Shown: piece by piece, positions 6,783-15,214 of the stretch
How positions within the stretch are numbered: the stretch's first letter is position 1
Layout: each line of letters opens with the position of its first letter
DNA from: Crenothrix polyspora
Lineage (GTDB): Bacteria; Pseudomonadota; Gammaproteobacteria; Methylococcales; Methylomonadaceae
Length of the DNA stretch: 21,032 nucleotides
Assembly (NCBI GenBank): GCA_945903675.1
Contig: CAMDOP010000020.1
Coordinates: 1 to 21,032, forward strand
Direction of reading: 5' to 3'
Position numbers and translations under genes: made by a program
The notes under the pieces: generated by a model
Database searches by the model: none
Told to the model about the DNA's origin: nothing
The model's input: only the letters and a program-made list of their open reading frames with translations

Positions 6783-6830
6783 GAATTAGGAGTAAAGGCC
6801 TGTGGATCGAATAATGAAAGGATTTACATC

Positions 6831-7160
6831 ATGAGTGATAATAAAAAACTAACCCATTCAACAAATTCGACTACGGTAGCAGATTTGTTAGAGAGGCTAT
6901 TAGATAAGGGTATTGTTATAAGTGGCGACATTCGAATACGATTAGTAGAGGTCGAATTACTCACACTTGAAATTCGTTTACTAATTTGCTCTGTTGATAA
7001 AGCTCTAGAAATGGGCTTAGATTGGTGGACTGGTAATCCAGCTTTTGATTCAAAAGCCAGAGCGGCAACATTACCTAATATTGAATTAGAAGATCGTTTG
7101 CAACAGTTAGAGGCAAAGTTAGCATCATTACAACCAGCCATTGAAAAGACTCTTACCTAA
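6831..7160 (+). CDS. gvpA3: GvpA-family protein of GvpJ type, gvpA3 position
   Basis: A 109-residue GvpA paralogue. The core VADLLERLLDKGIVISGDI continues as RIRLVEVELLTLEIRLLICSVDKALEMGLDWW, which is the pattern of GvpJ/GvpM (LLT-IRLLI-SVDKA-EMG-WW) rather than of the major shell protein. A helical extension of about 35 residues (ELEDRLQQLEAKLASLQPAI) follows. GvpJ-like proteins are minor components thought to shape or cap the ends. AAAGGA lies nine bases before ATG 6831. The next gene starts 12 bases after the stop. Confidence 0.92.
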   Translation: MSDNKKLTHSTNSTTVADLLERLLDKGIVISGDIRIRLVEVELLTLEIRLLICSVDKALEMGLDWWTGNPAFDSKARAATLPNIELEDRLQQLEAKLASLQPAIEKTLT

Positions 7161-7172
7161 GGATACCTTTTT

Positions 7173-7757
7173 ATGCGTGCATTAATATATTTCCCTATTA
7201 TTCATAGTCCTCAGGACTTAGGCTCATTGAGTCAAGTGGCCAGTAATATTCGAACTAATGAGCAGCAAAACAACTACCTTGATGCGGTCCAGCAATTTTG
7301 GGAAATGATAGGTTCAACTATTGAAGGGTTGAGGTTGGATTATAAAACTATAAAAATTTACCAGGACGGCTTGCCTGTTTGTGGGGAAATAAAGGAAATT
7401 GTGGCTGAAGTCGCAGAATCAGGAAGTCTTAATCATAGATTGCTGCAAACTTTAAATCAAAAAGGCGGAATGCTTATAGGTACAGAATCTCCAGAACTTT
7501 TAGCTAGAGAGTATGCCTTAATGACACAGATGCTAAGTGCTGTAGATTCGACTGAGACCTGTTCAGAAGATGCACAAACATTATTAGATCTGAGGGATGA
7601 ATACATTGCCCAGCGAATTGATGAAACATTACAGAACAATGAAATGGGCATACTTTTTCTTGGACTTATGCACAATATTGAAAAAAAGCTGCCCAAAGAT
7701 ATTGTCGTTATTCAACCGCTAGGAAAGCCGAATATTATAAAGGGCTGTAATTCCTGA
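7173..7757 (+). CDS. gvpY: Uncharacterised gas vesicle cluster protein, GvpY by position
   Basis: A 194-residue soluble protein whose family I cannot name. Visible features are an N-terminal beta strand (MRALIYFPIIHSPQDLG), a helical middle, and a conserved-looking C-terminal block: RDEYIAQRIDETLQNNEMG, then ILFLGLMHNIEKKLPKDI and VVIQPLGKPN. The block reads like an alpha/beta domain with a strand-His-Asn turn (LFLGLMHN), but no known catalytic motif is complete. Start ATG 7173 has AAGGA about nine bases upstream. It is the last gene of the first operon. It occupies the gvpY position of the Serratia 39006 cluster, which is the only basis for the symbol. Confidence 0.7.
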   Translation: MRALIYFPIIHSPQDLGSLSQVASNIRTNEQQNNYLDAVQQFWEMIGSTIEGLRLDYKTIKIYQDGLPVCGEIKEIVAEVAESGSLNHRLLQTLNQKGGMLIGTESPELLAREYALMTQMLSAVDSTETCSEDAQTLLDLRDEYIAQRIDETLQNNEMGILFLGLMHNIEKKLPKDIVVIQPLGKPNIIKGCNS

Positions 7758-8181
7758 GCTACTCATAAGTTTGCTAGCGCAGTAATGAATAATATCTAAA
7801 ACAATTTAATTGTCGCGATGAAAAGTATCATTTTTAAGTCTTAAACAGGGTGTTAGAGAAAATGAGTTTAATAGACTAAGTTGATGGTTTTTATTGGTAA
7901 AACTAACCATTTTTAGTTTATATACGTATTCATACGCATTGACCGGCTGAATATAAAACTAATAAACTGACTTCAATTGACAAAGTAAATGCTTTTTAAA
8001 ATTAACTCATGAATATAGTCGTTAGATAAAAGACATCATTGTTTTTGCCCATAGATTTTCATAACTTCTTAAGAGTCTATGGCCAGTTAGCACTTGATAG
8101 CTTGCAATAATTTAATGGTTTATTGTCGATTGTATTTATAAATTGAATATTTAAAGAAAACTAGTATGAATTATCTAGCCA
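7758..8181 (+). promoter_or_regulatory. 424-bp non-coding region between the two gas vesicle operons
   Basis: No open frame of note lies here. It probably holds the end of the first transcript and the promoter of the gvrA operon. An inverted repeat CCATAGA (8049-8055) / TCTATGG (8076-8082) lies about 100 bases before gvrA. A TTGACA at 7977-7982 could be a -35 box, but no good -10 box follows at 16-18 bases. Another option is TTGACC 7939-7944 with a poor -10. The gvrA start itself lacks a purine-rich ribosome binding site. No GG-N10-GC sigma-54 site was found. Confidence 0.4.
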
Positions 8182-9657
8182 ATGAACCCAACTAATTCCG
8201 GTTACATTCTAATTATTGATGACAATAAGGATATTTGTGACCTGTTGGCTCATCTTTTGGAGCATGCTGGCTATAAAACCCAACAAGGTTATGATGGCAA
8301 CACAGCTATAAATTTACTATTACAGTGCGAGCCTGACTTACTGCTACTCGATAGTGTTATTCCTGAACCTAATGGAATGGCAGTATTAGCTAAAGCTCAT
8401 AGTCTGTATCCACAACTCCCAGTTATTATAATTACCGGTACTGCCGGTATTTTAAGCGCAGTTTGTGCCATAAAAGCCGGAGCGTGGGATTACCTACCCA
8501 AACCTTTTGATAATAATAGAGTTTTGGAATTAGTTAATCGTGCGGTACAAACACGTGGCACCAAAAATGATATAAATAGCCTGCTTAATAGAGATATTTC
8601 CTCTCGAATTAGTGAGCTTATGGGTAAAAGCTCGGAAACTCAACAGATTATAAAAGATATTGTCCGCGTGGCGCACACTGACTTTTCAGTGATTATCCAA
8701 GGTGAAACAGGTACGGGCAAGGAAATGATTGCCCGTAATATTCACTTATCAAGTAAACGTGCGATGGCAAGTTTTATACCTATTGATTGTGGTGCGATGT
8801 CGGATTCATTGATTGAAAATGAATTGTTTGGCCATGAAAAAGGCTCTTTTACTGGTGCGGATCAATGTTCCATAGGTAAATTTGAAGCCGCTAATGGTGG
8901 AACTTTGTTTCTGGATGAAATAGCCAATATGTCTTTATCCTCACAATCAAAATTGTTACGGGTCTTACAAGAGCATGTTATTTATCGTATTGGCGGTGTA
9001 AAAGCCATTCATGTAAATGTACGCATACTTGTCGCCAGTAATGAATATTTACTAGATGAGGTAGTTAAAGGTAGATTTCGAGAAGATTTATATTATCGCC
9101 TCAATGAATATGTCATTCAAATCAAACCATTACGAGAGCGGTCCGAGGATATACTTTTTTTAGCCAATCGTTTTATGAAGGAAGTCTGTACTGAGCTTTC
9201 CAAAGAGTTACTAACTTTTCCAAATGAAGTTAAAAAAATACTGCTACGTCATCCATGGACCGGGAATGTTCGCGAATTACGTGCCGTTATTCGACGAGTT
9301 GCATTAATCTCTGATGAAGAAGTTACTGTAGAAGATCTAAGTTTCTTATTCGCTCCCTATAATGCTAAGCCAACTAATATAGCTTTAAATCCAATAGTCT
9401 CCGCTAAAATAATGCCAAAGCCGAAAGAAAATCATACAGTTAGATCATGCTTGAAATGTATAGCTCAAGATGATTATAGCGGCTTATCTTTAACGGAAAT
9501 TAATCGTATTAATAGCGTAAAAACTGATCAATTTATAATTCAATCTGTTCTAAAAGAAACAGGCAACAATAAAGCAGAAGCAGCACGGCGGTTAAAAATT
9601 GACTACAAATCACTGTGCTCTAAGCTTAAAAATATAATAACACCTGAGGGGGAGTAG
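8182..9657 (+). CDS. gvrA: NtrC-type sigma-54 response regulator, GvrA
   Basis: A 491-residue three-domain transcriptional activator. The receiver (1-125) has acidic D13-D14, phospho-acceptor D57, T85 and K107. The AAA+ domain (about 145-385) has Walker A GETGTGKE (174-181), the sigma-54 contact loop as GSFTGA (221-226) and Walker B LFLDE with D245-E246. A Fis-like helix-turn-helix is at the end (ETGNNKAEAARRLKIDYKSL). It should activate sigma-54 promoters, most likely that of gvpA upstream of the window, when phosphorylated. Serratia 39006 GvrA has this place and role. It has no clear ribosome binding site at ATG 8182. It starts the second operon and gvpH begins two bases after its stop. Confidence 0.93.
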   Translation: MNPTNSGYILIIDDNKDICDLLAHLLEHAGYKTQQGYDGNTAINLLLQCEPDLLLLDSVIPEPNGMAVLAKAHSLYPQLPVIIITGTAGILSAVCAIKAGAWDYLPKPFDNNRVLELVNRAVQTRGTKNDINSLLNRDISSRISELMGKSSETQQIIKDIVRVAHTDFSVIIQGETGTGKEMIARNIHLSSKRAMASFIPIDCGAMSDSLIENELFGHEKGSFTGADQCSIGKFEAANGGTLFLDEIANMSLSSQSKLLRVLQEHVIYRIGGVKAIHVNVRILVASNEYLLDEVVKGRFREDLYYRLNEYVIQIKPLRERSEDILFLANRFMKEVCTELSKELLTFPNEVKKILLRHPWTGNVRELRAVIRRVALISDEEVTVEDLSFLFAPYNAKPTNIALNPIVSAKIMPKPKENHTVRSCLKCIAQDDYSGLSLTEINRINSVKTDQFIIQSVLKETGNNKAEAARRLKIDYKSLCSKLKNIITPEGE

Positions 9658-9659
9658 TG

Positions 9660-10172
9660 ATGACTAGTAAAAAAGTTAACTTAACAGATAATGTAGAAGG
9701 CATATTACGTGGCTTGGGAGATTTAGTCGAAAAATTGGGTGGGTTGGCTGAAAAAGGTGAGCAATTAAAACGAAGTGGAGTTTTTGATATTGACACGGGT
9801 GGCAACAAAGATGCCAAAGCGGTTTACGGATTTTCGATGAAAATGGGATTGGATGGTAACCAAGAACCACGTATAGAACCTTTCGGCAATGTTCATCGTG
9901 ATGAAAAAACAGGAGAAACAATAGTGCATGAAATGTCTGAACCCCTTATTGATGTCATCGAAGAAAGTGATCACATTTTAATAGTGGCGGAAATGCCCGG
10001 TGTAGCTGACGAAGACATTCATTTAGATTTAAACGGTGATATTTTAGTGTTACATGCTGAAAAAGGTGGCAAGAAATATCACAAAGAAGTCGTTTTGCCG
10101 CGTTCGTTTGAGAGCACATCAATAGAACGGTCTTGTCATAACGGCATTTTAGAAGTCAAACTAAAATTGTGA
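9660..10172 (+). CDS. gvpH: Hsp20-like gas vesicle protein GvpH
   Basis: A 170-residue protein with an N-terminal helix rich in Gly and Leu (VEGILRGLGDLVEKLGGLAE), a polar linker, and a C-terminal alpha-crystallin domain from about residue 95. That domain includes PLIDVIEESDHILIVAEMPG and the small heat-shock end motif SCHNGILEVKLKL. This layout is the GvpH family, which in haloarchaea binds GvpE and A-type proteins. ATG 9660 is preferred to the GTG at 9657, because GGAG (9651-9654) lies five bases upstream. It sits next to the Cdc48-like ATPase, so an Hsp20-unfoldase pair acting on Gvp subunits is plausible (inference). Confidence 0.9.
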   Translation: MTSKKVNLTDNVEGILRGLGDLVEKLGGLAEKGEQLKRSGVFDIDTGGNKDAKAVYGFSMKMGLDGNQEPRIEPFGNVHRDEKTGETIVHEMSEPLIDVIEESDHILIVAEMPGVADEDIHLDLNGDILVLHAEKGGKKYHKEVVLPRSFESTSIERSCHNGILEVKLKL

Positions 10173-10179
10173 GAGTGTC

Positions 10180-12324
10180 ATGACTAAAGAACTTAAACTT
10201 AAAGTTACTGAAGCCCTAGTCAAGGATGCAGGGCGTGGTTACGCGCGTATTGATCCAGCGGATATGGCTAAATTAAATTTAGCCGTCGGAGATATTGTCC
10301 AAATAGCGGGTTCAAAAGGGAGTGGTATTGCCAAACTAATGCCCACGTATCTTGATCTAAGGGGCAAGGGCGTTGTGCAATTAGATGGATTGACCAGACG
10401 CAACGCTGGCCTGAGTTTGGATGATAAAGCACTTATTCAAACCGTTACCTGTAAACATGCTGATCGTATTATCCTTATTCCCACTACAATCACTCCAAGT
10501 CCACGCGATTTAGACTACATCGGTAGCCTGCTTGATGGCTTAGCGGTTAAAAAAGGTGACTTGTTACGGGCTCATTTGTTCGGTAGTCGTTCTGCAGAAT
10601 TTAAGGTAGAGAGTACCGTACCCGACGGTGCAGTAATGATTAATCCCACTACAACACTGGTAATTGGCCAATCGAAAGAAGCTAAGAGCTCTGGAGCAAG
10701 TATACAACGCCTATCTTATGAAGATGTGGGGGGGCTTAAAGGTCAGGTAAGACGTATTAGAGAAATGATTGAACTGCCTTTACGTTATCCAGAAGTCTTT
10801 GAACGCTTGGGTATAGGTGCACCCAAAGGTGTATTGCTGGCAGGCCCTCCTGGGTGCGGAAAAACTCTGATTGCTCGTATTATTGCTCAAGAAACAGATG
10901 CCCAATTTTTTACTATTAGTGGCCCTGAAATCGTACATAAATTCTACGGTGAAAGTGAAGCTCATTTACGTAAAATTTTTGAGGAAGCAGAACGAAAAGG
11001 TCCCAGTATAATTTTCTTGGATGAAATTGATTCTATTGCACCCCATAGAGACAAAGTCGTAGGTGATGTAGAAAAACGTATCGTAGCTCAGCTCTTGGCT
11101 TTAATGGATGGTCTAAAAAGTCGAGGCAAGGTTATTGTTATCGCAGCAACTAATTTACCTAATGCAATTGACCCCGCCTTACGTCGTCCAGGACGTTTTG
11201 ATCGGGAAATTTCCATCCCCATCCCTGACCGTGAAGGTCGTCATGAAATTATCGAGATTCACAGTAGGGGCATGCCGCTTAATGACGACGTAGAGTTAAA
11301 CATTGTTGCTGATGTAACCCATGGTTTTGTTGGTGCTGATTTAGAAGCCTTATGTCGCGAAGCAGCAATGAGCGCATTGCGCCGCCTACTTCCTGAAATT
11401 GATTTCAGTGCAGCTGAAATTCCTTATGAACGTTTGGCTGCTTTAACGGTGACCATGGATGACTTTAGAGCGGCCTTATGCGAAGTATCACCCTCAGCGA
11501 TTCGTGAGTTATTTGTAGATATTCCTGATGTCCGCTGGGAAGATGTTGGCGGGCTGGATCATGTGCGTCGTCGCTTGATAGAGTCAGTTCAGTGGCCAAT
11601 TAAATACCCTGAACTTTATAAGCAAGCGGGTGTTAAGCCTCCCAAAGGTCTGTTATTAGTTGGGCCACCTGGCGTGGGTAAGACGCTAATTGCAAAAGCT
11701 ATTGCCCATGAAAGTGGCGTGAATGTTATTTCAGTGAAAGGCCCTGCTCTTATGTCTCGCTATGTCGGTGATTCTGAAAAAGGTGTGCGCGAGTTGTTTC
11801 ACAAAGCCCGTCAAGCATCGCCGTGTATTATTTTTCTCGATGAAGTCGATTCTGTTGTGCCATCGCGAGGAGAAGGATCTACAGACTCTCATGTTGCCGA
11901 GCGAGTATTAAGTCAATTTTTAACGGAAATGGACGGTTTGGAAGAACTTAAAGGTGTATTTGTAATGGGGGCAACCAATCGATCTGATTTGATTGACCCT
12001 GCTATGCTCCGTCCAGGACGTTTTGATGAAATTGTCGAGTTAGGCTTGCCTGATGAAGAAGCACGTCAACAAATTTTGGGAGTGCATTTGCGTAATAAGC
12101 CCTTGGGCGAAAACATTAGTGTCAATAAATTAGCAACTCGTTGTTTTGATGCCAGTGGTGCAGAGCTAGCCGCAGTATGTAATCGTGCCGCTTTAGCAGC
12201 CTTGCGTCGTGCGGTACAGCAATCTAAAACTGATAAAAAAAATAAAAAATTAAAAGTATGTATTGAGCAGTATGATTTTGATGAGGTCATTGCAGAAATG
12301 TTTGGTGATGAGGATGGTAGGTGA
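10180..12324 (+). CDS. gvpZ: Cdc48/VAT-like two-ring AAA+ ATPase, GvpZ by position
   Basis: A 714-residue AAA+ ATPase. Residues 1 to about 185 look like the Cdc48/VAT N-domain (KVTEALVKDAGRGYARIDPA, then LNLAVGDIVQI, and later a CDC48 domain-2 like part). D1 has GPPGCGKT (222-229), Walker B FLDE with D281-E282, and RRPGRFDRE. D2 has GPPGVGKT (495-502), FLDE with D554-E555, and LRPGRFDE. Both ATP sites look intact. Each ring is introduced by YEDVGGL or WEDVGGL. Such enzymes unfold or extract proteins, with archaeal VAT the closest type. In this operon it may remodel Gvp assemblies or turn over misfolded GvpA (inference). GvpZ is a positional name. The stop overlaps the GTG of the next gene by four bases. 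Confidence 0.87.
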   Translation: MTKELKLKVTEALVKDAGRGYARIDPADMAKLNLAVGDIVQIAGSKGSGIAKLMPTYLDLRGKGVVQLDGLTRRNAGLSLDDKALIQTVTCKHADRIILIPTTITPSPRDLDYIGSLLDGLAVKKGDLLRAHLFGSRSAEFKVESTVPDGAVMINPTTTLVIGQSKEAKSSGASIQRLSYEDVGGLKGQVRRIREMIELPLRYPEVFERLGIGAPKGVLLAGPPGCGKTLIARIIAQETDAQFFTISGPEIVHKFYGESEAHLRKIFEEAERKGPSIIFLDEIDSIAPHRDKVVGDVEKRIVAQLLALMDGLKSRGKVIVIAATNLPNAIDPALRRPGRFDREISIPIPDREGRHEIIEIHSRGMPLNDDVELNIVADVTHGFVGADLEALCREAAMSALRRLLPEIDFSAAEIPYERLAALTVTMDDFRAALCEVSPSAIRELFVDIPDVRWEDVGGLDHVRRRLIESVQWPIKYPELYKQAGVKPPKGLLLVGPPGVGKTLIAKAIAHESGVNVISVKGPALMSRYVGDSEKGVRELFHKARQASPCIIFLDEVDSVVPSRGEGSTDSHVAERVLSQFLTEMDGLEELKGVFVMGATNRSDLIDPAMLRPGRFDEIVELGLPDEEARQQILGVHLRNKPLGENISVNKLATRCFDASGAELAAVCNRAALAALRRAVQQSKTDKKNKKLKVCIEQYDFDEVIAEMFGDEDGR

Positions 12325-13103
12325 TTGCTAAGGCAGAAATCGATACTGCTATATATGTCTATGGATTTACCTTACCAGGTTTAGTTGTGCCATCAATTTT
12401 GGGTGTCGACGATGAGCATGTGCTCAGTAAGTATAGGTGCATTGGGTTACAGGCGATAATTAGTTCAGTATCAATAAATGATTTTACTGGTGAAGCCGGT
12501 GAAATTAATTTACAAAATGTCGCTTGGTTGACACCTCGGGTATGTCGACATGCACTGGTTATTGACAAACTAATGGATCAAGGGCCAGTTTACCCTCTAA
12601 CGTTTGGCACCTTATTTTCTAATGTAAGTGCATTGGCGTGGGAAATGAAACATAACGCCAATGCAATATTAGCTGTAATACACCATGTCTCAGGCTGTCA
12701 GGAATGGTCGTTGGAAGCAACATTAGATCGCAAGCAGGCGGTCGATGTTTTATTAACTGAAGGCTTACATTCTGGACGTTTTGTTTTGCCTGACGGTGCC
12801 GGTCGCCGACATCTTGAAGAACAGAAATTGCGCAGAAATTTAGATTCTGAATTAAATGGTTGGTTAGTTCAATGCTTAACATCGCTACAAAAAGAATTAT
12901 CCCCATTAATTCATGATAATCGTTCTCGGCGGATAACTGATGATAAGGTTTTACACTCGGTCTATTTAGTTCCTGTAGAAAAAGTTCCCGAATTTCAGCA
13001 ACAACTTACTTGTATTACTAACCAATATGAAATCTATGGTTTTAGTTTTCGAGTAACGGGTCCTTGGGCACCCTATAGCTTTTCTCATTTTTCTGAGTTA
13101 TGA
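12321..13103 (+). CDS. gvpF2: GvpF/GvpL family protein (second copy)
   Basis: A 260-residue GvpF/L protein. Near the N-terminus it has IYVYGFTLPG and GLQAIISSVS. It then has the conserved HALVIDKLMDQGPVYPLTFGTLF, an Arg/Glu-rich helical middle, and the C-terminal GFSFRVTGPWAPYSF. It starts with GTG 12321 overlapping the gvpZ stop in a GTGA arrangement; no in-frame ATG exists near the N-terminus and the family's first strand would otherwise be lost. Its stop overlaps the ATG of the third copy by four bases, so gvpZ, F2 and F3 are translationally coupled. Confidence 0.92.
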   Translation: MIAKAEIDTAIYVYGFTLPGLVVPSILGVDDEHVLSKYRCIGLQAIISSVSINDFTGEAGEINLQNVAWLTPRVCRHALVIDKLMDQGPVYPLTFGTLFSNVSALAWEMKHNANAILAVIHHVSGCQEWSLEATLDRKQAVDVLLTEGLHSGRFVLPDGAGRRHLEEQKLRRNLDSELNGWLVQCLTSLQKELSPLIHDNRSRRITDDKVLHSVYLVPVEKVPEFQQQLTCITNQYEIYGFSFRVTGPWAPYSFSHFSEL

Positions 13104-13747
13104 GTTTATTGTTGTATGGCATTGTCATGGAAAATGCGCAATTCCTTGTTGAGCCTACTATTAGCTTAATTAGCGCGGTAGGGTTAACAGCTCTTGTAAC
13201 GAACTGTGACACTGAAATTAGCCGAGAACCCGCTATCGTTTTAGCTTTTGGTGAGCAAGTGATGCAAATTCATCAACAAACCACATTGATTCCTATGCGT
13301 TATGGCAGTATTTTAAAAAATGATGACGAGGTTAAAGGCTTGCTTCATAAGCATCAGGTCCATTACCAAGAGCTTTTAGTGGAATTCAATAATTGTGAAG
13401 AAATTGGGATACGTTTATCGTTCGAATTAATGACTGATAATGCAATTCCCTTGCAACAATCAGTTACTGGCCATAATTATTTACTGGCGCGAAAACGTGC
13501 TTATGCCATACCTGAGCATATTGAACAACAAGCAGAAATTTTGAATAATAAATTGACAGGACTGTACCGCCAACGTTGTGCTGCCATGAGTGTTTTTAAT
13601 GGGCAACAAACTTATCTATTAAGTTACTTAGTTCCACGTAATGAGTTAAGTGCTTTTCGTGAGCGCTTCCTTGAATTGATGAGCATCATAGGTGGCACAA
13701 CTGCCATTAGTGGGCCTTGGCCACCTTATAATTTCGCCAGCGAATAG
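13100..13747 (+). CDS. gvpF3: GvpF/GvpL family protein (third copy)
   Basis: A 215-residue GvpF/L protein, the shortest of the three. It has LLYGIVMENAQ at the start, the diagnostic QQTTLIPMRYGSIL, the family helix block, and a C-terminal SGPWPPYNFA. Its start overlaps the gvpF2 stop by four bases (ATGA). It sits 14 bases before the histidine kinase gene. All three F/L copies are full of lineage-specific changes, so they are old paralogues rather than a recent duplication. Hetero-complexes of several F/L proteins are likely (inference). Confidence 0.92.
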   Translation: MSLLLYGIVMENAQFLVEPTISLISAVGLTALVTNCDTEISREPAIVLAFGEQVMQIHQQTTLIPMRYGSILKNDDEVKGLLHKHQVHYQELLVEFNNCEEIGIRLSFELMTDNAIPLQQSVTGHNYLLARKRAYAIPEHIEQQAEILNNKLTGLYRQRCAAMSVFNGQQTYLLSYLVPRNELSAFRERFLELMSIIGGTTAISGPWPPYNFASE

Positions 13748-13761
13748 AGACGCTATAGCTT

Positions 13762-15210
13762 ATGTTAAAAAATGTACTTGAGAATAACTTTAAAATTCAG
13801 TTTGAAATGCTTCTAAATGTCATTCCTTCTTCCGTATTAATGATAAATAGGCAGCTGCAAGTACTCTGGGTTAATGAAAATTTTTTATTGAAAAGTCAGC
13901 GCAGCAAAGAAAATATAGTGGGTAGGTTTTTAGCAGAGGTATTTCCTCTTGTCATTTTACAGAGCACAGGTATTGAAGAAAGTATATTCAATGTTTTTCA
14001 GAGTGGAGTGCCTTTAAAGGGGCAAAAAATGACTTATCGTGCGCCAGGCATTCCCTTTCGTATTTATTATTATTCAATTTTACCGATTAGTAGTGAGCAA
14101 ATAATGCTAGTTATGGAAGATGTTACCGAACAGTTTCGTCTTTCAGAAGAAGTTCGTCGCATCGAGCGACAATTGGCTTTAGTTGTTGAAAGTGCCAGCG
14201 ATATCGTATTGTCGACTGATATTGATGGGCATATATTAACGTGGAACTCAGCAGCAGAAAAACTATCTGCCTTAAGTACACAAGATGTGTTGGGACGCTA
14301 TTTTTATGATCTTTGTGATCCATATCAAACACAGGAAGTTCGTCAGATATTACAGCGTATGAAAACCAGTAATGCTACGCACACAACGGAATTTAACTTA
14401 ATAAATCATAGTGACAACGGAAAAATTCTAATTTCTTGGGTGTTTTCACCTATGAAAGATGATTTTTCAAAAACTATTGGTACGGTAGTTGTTGGTCGAG
14501 ATTTAGCCGAACGGCGTAAATTAGAATTACAGTTACGACAATCACAAAAACTGACAGCATTGGGGGTTATGGCCAGTGGCATTGCTCATGAAATACGTAA
14601 TCCTATGGCTATTTGTTCTTCGTCAGCACAGTTTTTACAGGAAGAAAGTATTAGCAAGGAGTTTCAAAAAGAATGTGCCAGAAAAATACAAACTAATATC
14701 CAGAAAGCGTCTGTGATTATAGAAAATTTGCTACGTTTTGCCCGTTCTTCGCTTGATACTGAAATGATAGAAGTAGATTTGATTTCTGTGCTTAATGAAA
14801 CGATAGAGTTAGTCGTTAATCAAGCCAAAGTACAAAAAATTAAAATGCAGATGTCTACACAAAAAAAAATAATTTTGGTGTTGGGCGTGCCTGGATTGTT
14901 ACAACAAGTATTTATGAATATATTTCTTAATGCGATTAATGCCATGCCTAATGGCGGGACATTAGATATTAAAGTGACTACTATTGGAGATCGGGTGAAT
15001 ATCCGCATTAATGATACAGGTATTGGTATTCCACCCAGTGAGTTAGAAAATATATTTGATCCGTTTCATACTTCTTCACCAGTAGGGCAGGGAACGGGCT
15101 TAGGTTTATCTATTTGTTACAGCATCATTAGACAGCATCTTGGTTCAATTCAGGCAGAAAGTCAGTTGGGTCAAGGTGCATCAATAATTATCACGCTCCC
15201 TTTCATTTAA
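13762..15210 (+). CDS. gvrB: Soluble PAS histidine kinase, GvrB
   Basis: A 482-residue NtrB-like sensor kinase. There is no membrane segment, so it should sense a cytoplasmic signal. Two PAS-like domains occupy about 10-130 and 135-255 (second: VVESASDIVLSTDIDGHILTWN). The dimerisation helix carries the phospho-His at H276 in SGIAHEIRNP. The catalytic domain has an N-box with FLNAINAMPNGG, G1 INDTGIGIP and G2 GQGTGLGLSI. HEIRNP is typical of NtrB-type kinases that pair with NtrC-type regulators, so GvrA is the likely partner. The two PAS domains may bind a cofactor (oxygen, redox or ligand), which the sequence does not reveal. Confidence 0.9.
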   Translation: MLKNVLENNFKIQFEMLLNVIPSSVLMINRQLQVLWVNENFLLKSQRSKENIVGRFLAEVFPLVILQSTGIEESIFNVFQSGVPLKGQKMTYRAPGIPFRIYYYSILPISSEQIMLVMEDVTEQFRLSEEVRRIERQLALVVESASDIVLSTDIDGHILTWNSAAEKLSALSTQDVLGRYFYDLCDPYQTQEVRQILQRMKTSNATHTTEFNLINHSDNGKILISWVFSPMKDDFSKTIGTVVVGRDLAERRKLELQLRQSQKLTALGVMASGIAHEIRNPMAICSSSAQFLQEESISKEFQKECARKIQTNIQKASVIIENLLRFARSSLDTEMIEVDLISVLNETIELVVNQAKVQKIKMQMSTQKKIILVLGVPGLLQQVFMNIFLNAINAMPNGGTLDIKVTTIGDRVNIRINDTGIGIPPSELENIFDPFHTSSPVGQGTGLGLSICYSIIRQHLGSIQAESQLGQGASIIITLPFI

Positions 15211-15214
15211 GGTA

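Noticed and set aside
8085..8106. Possible sigma-54 promoter, TTAGCAC followed by TTGCA
   Set aside because: The spacing between the AG and GC pairs is 13 bases instead of 10 and the first element lacks GG, so it does not fit a -24/-12 site.
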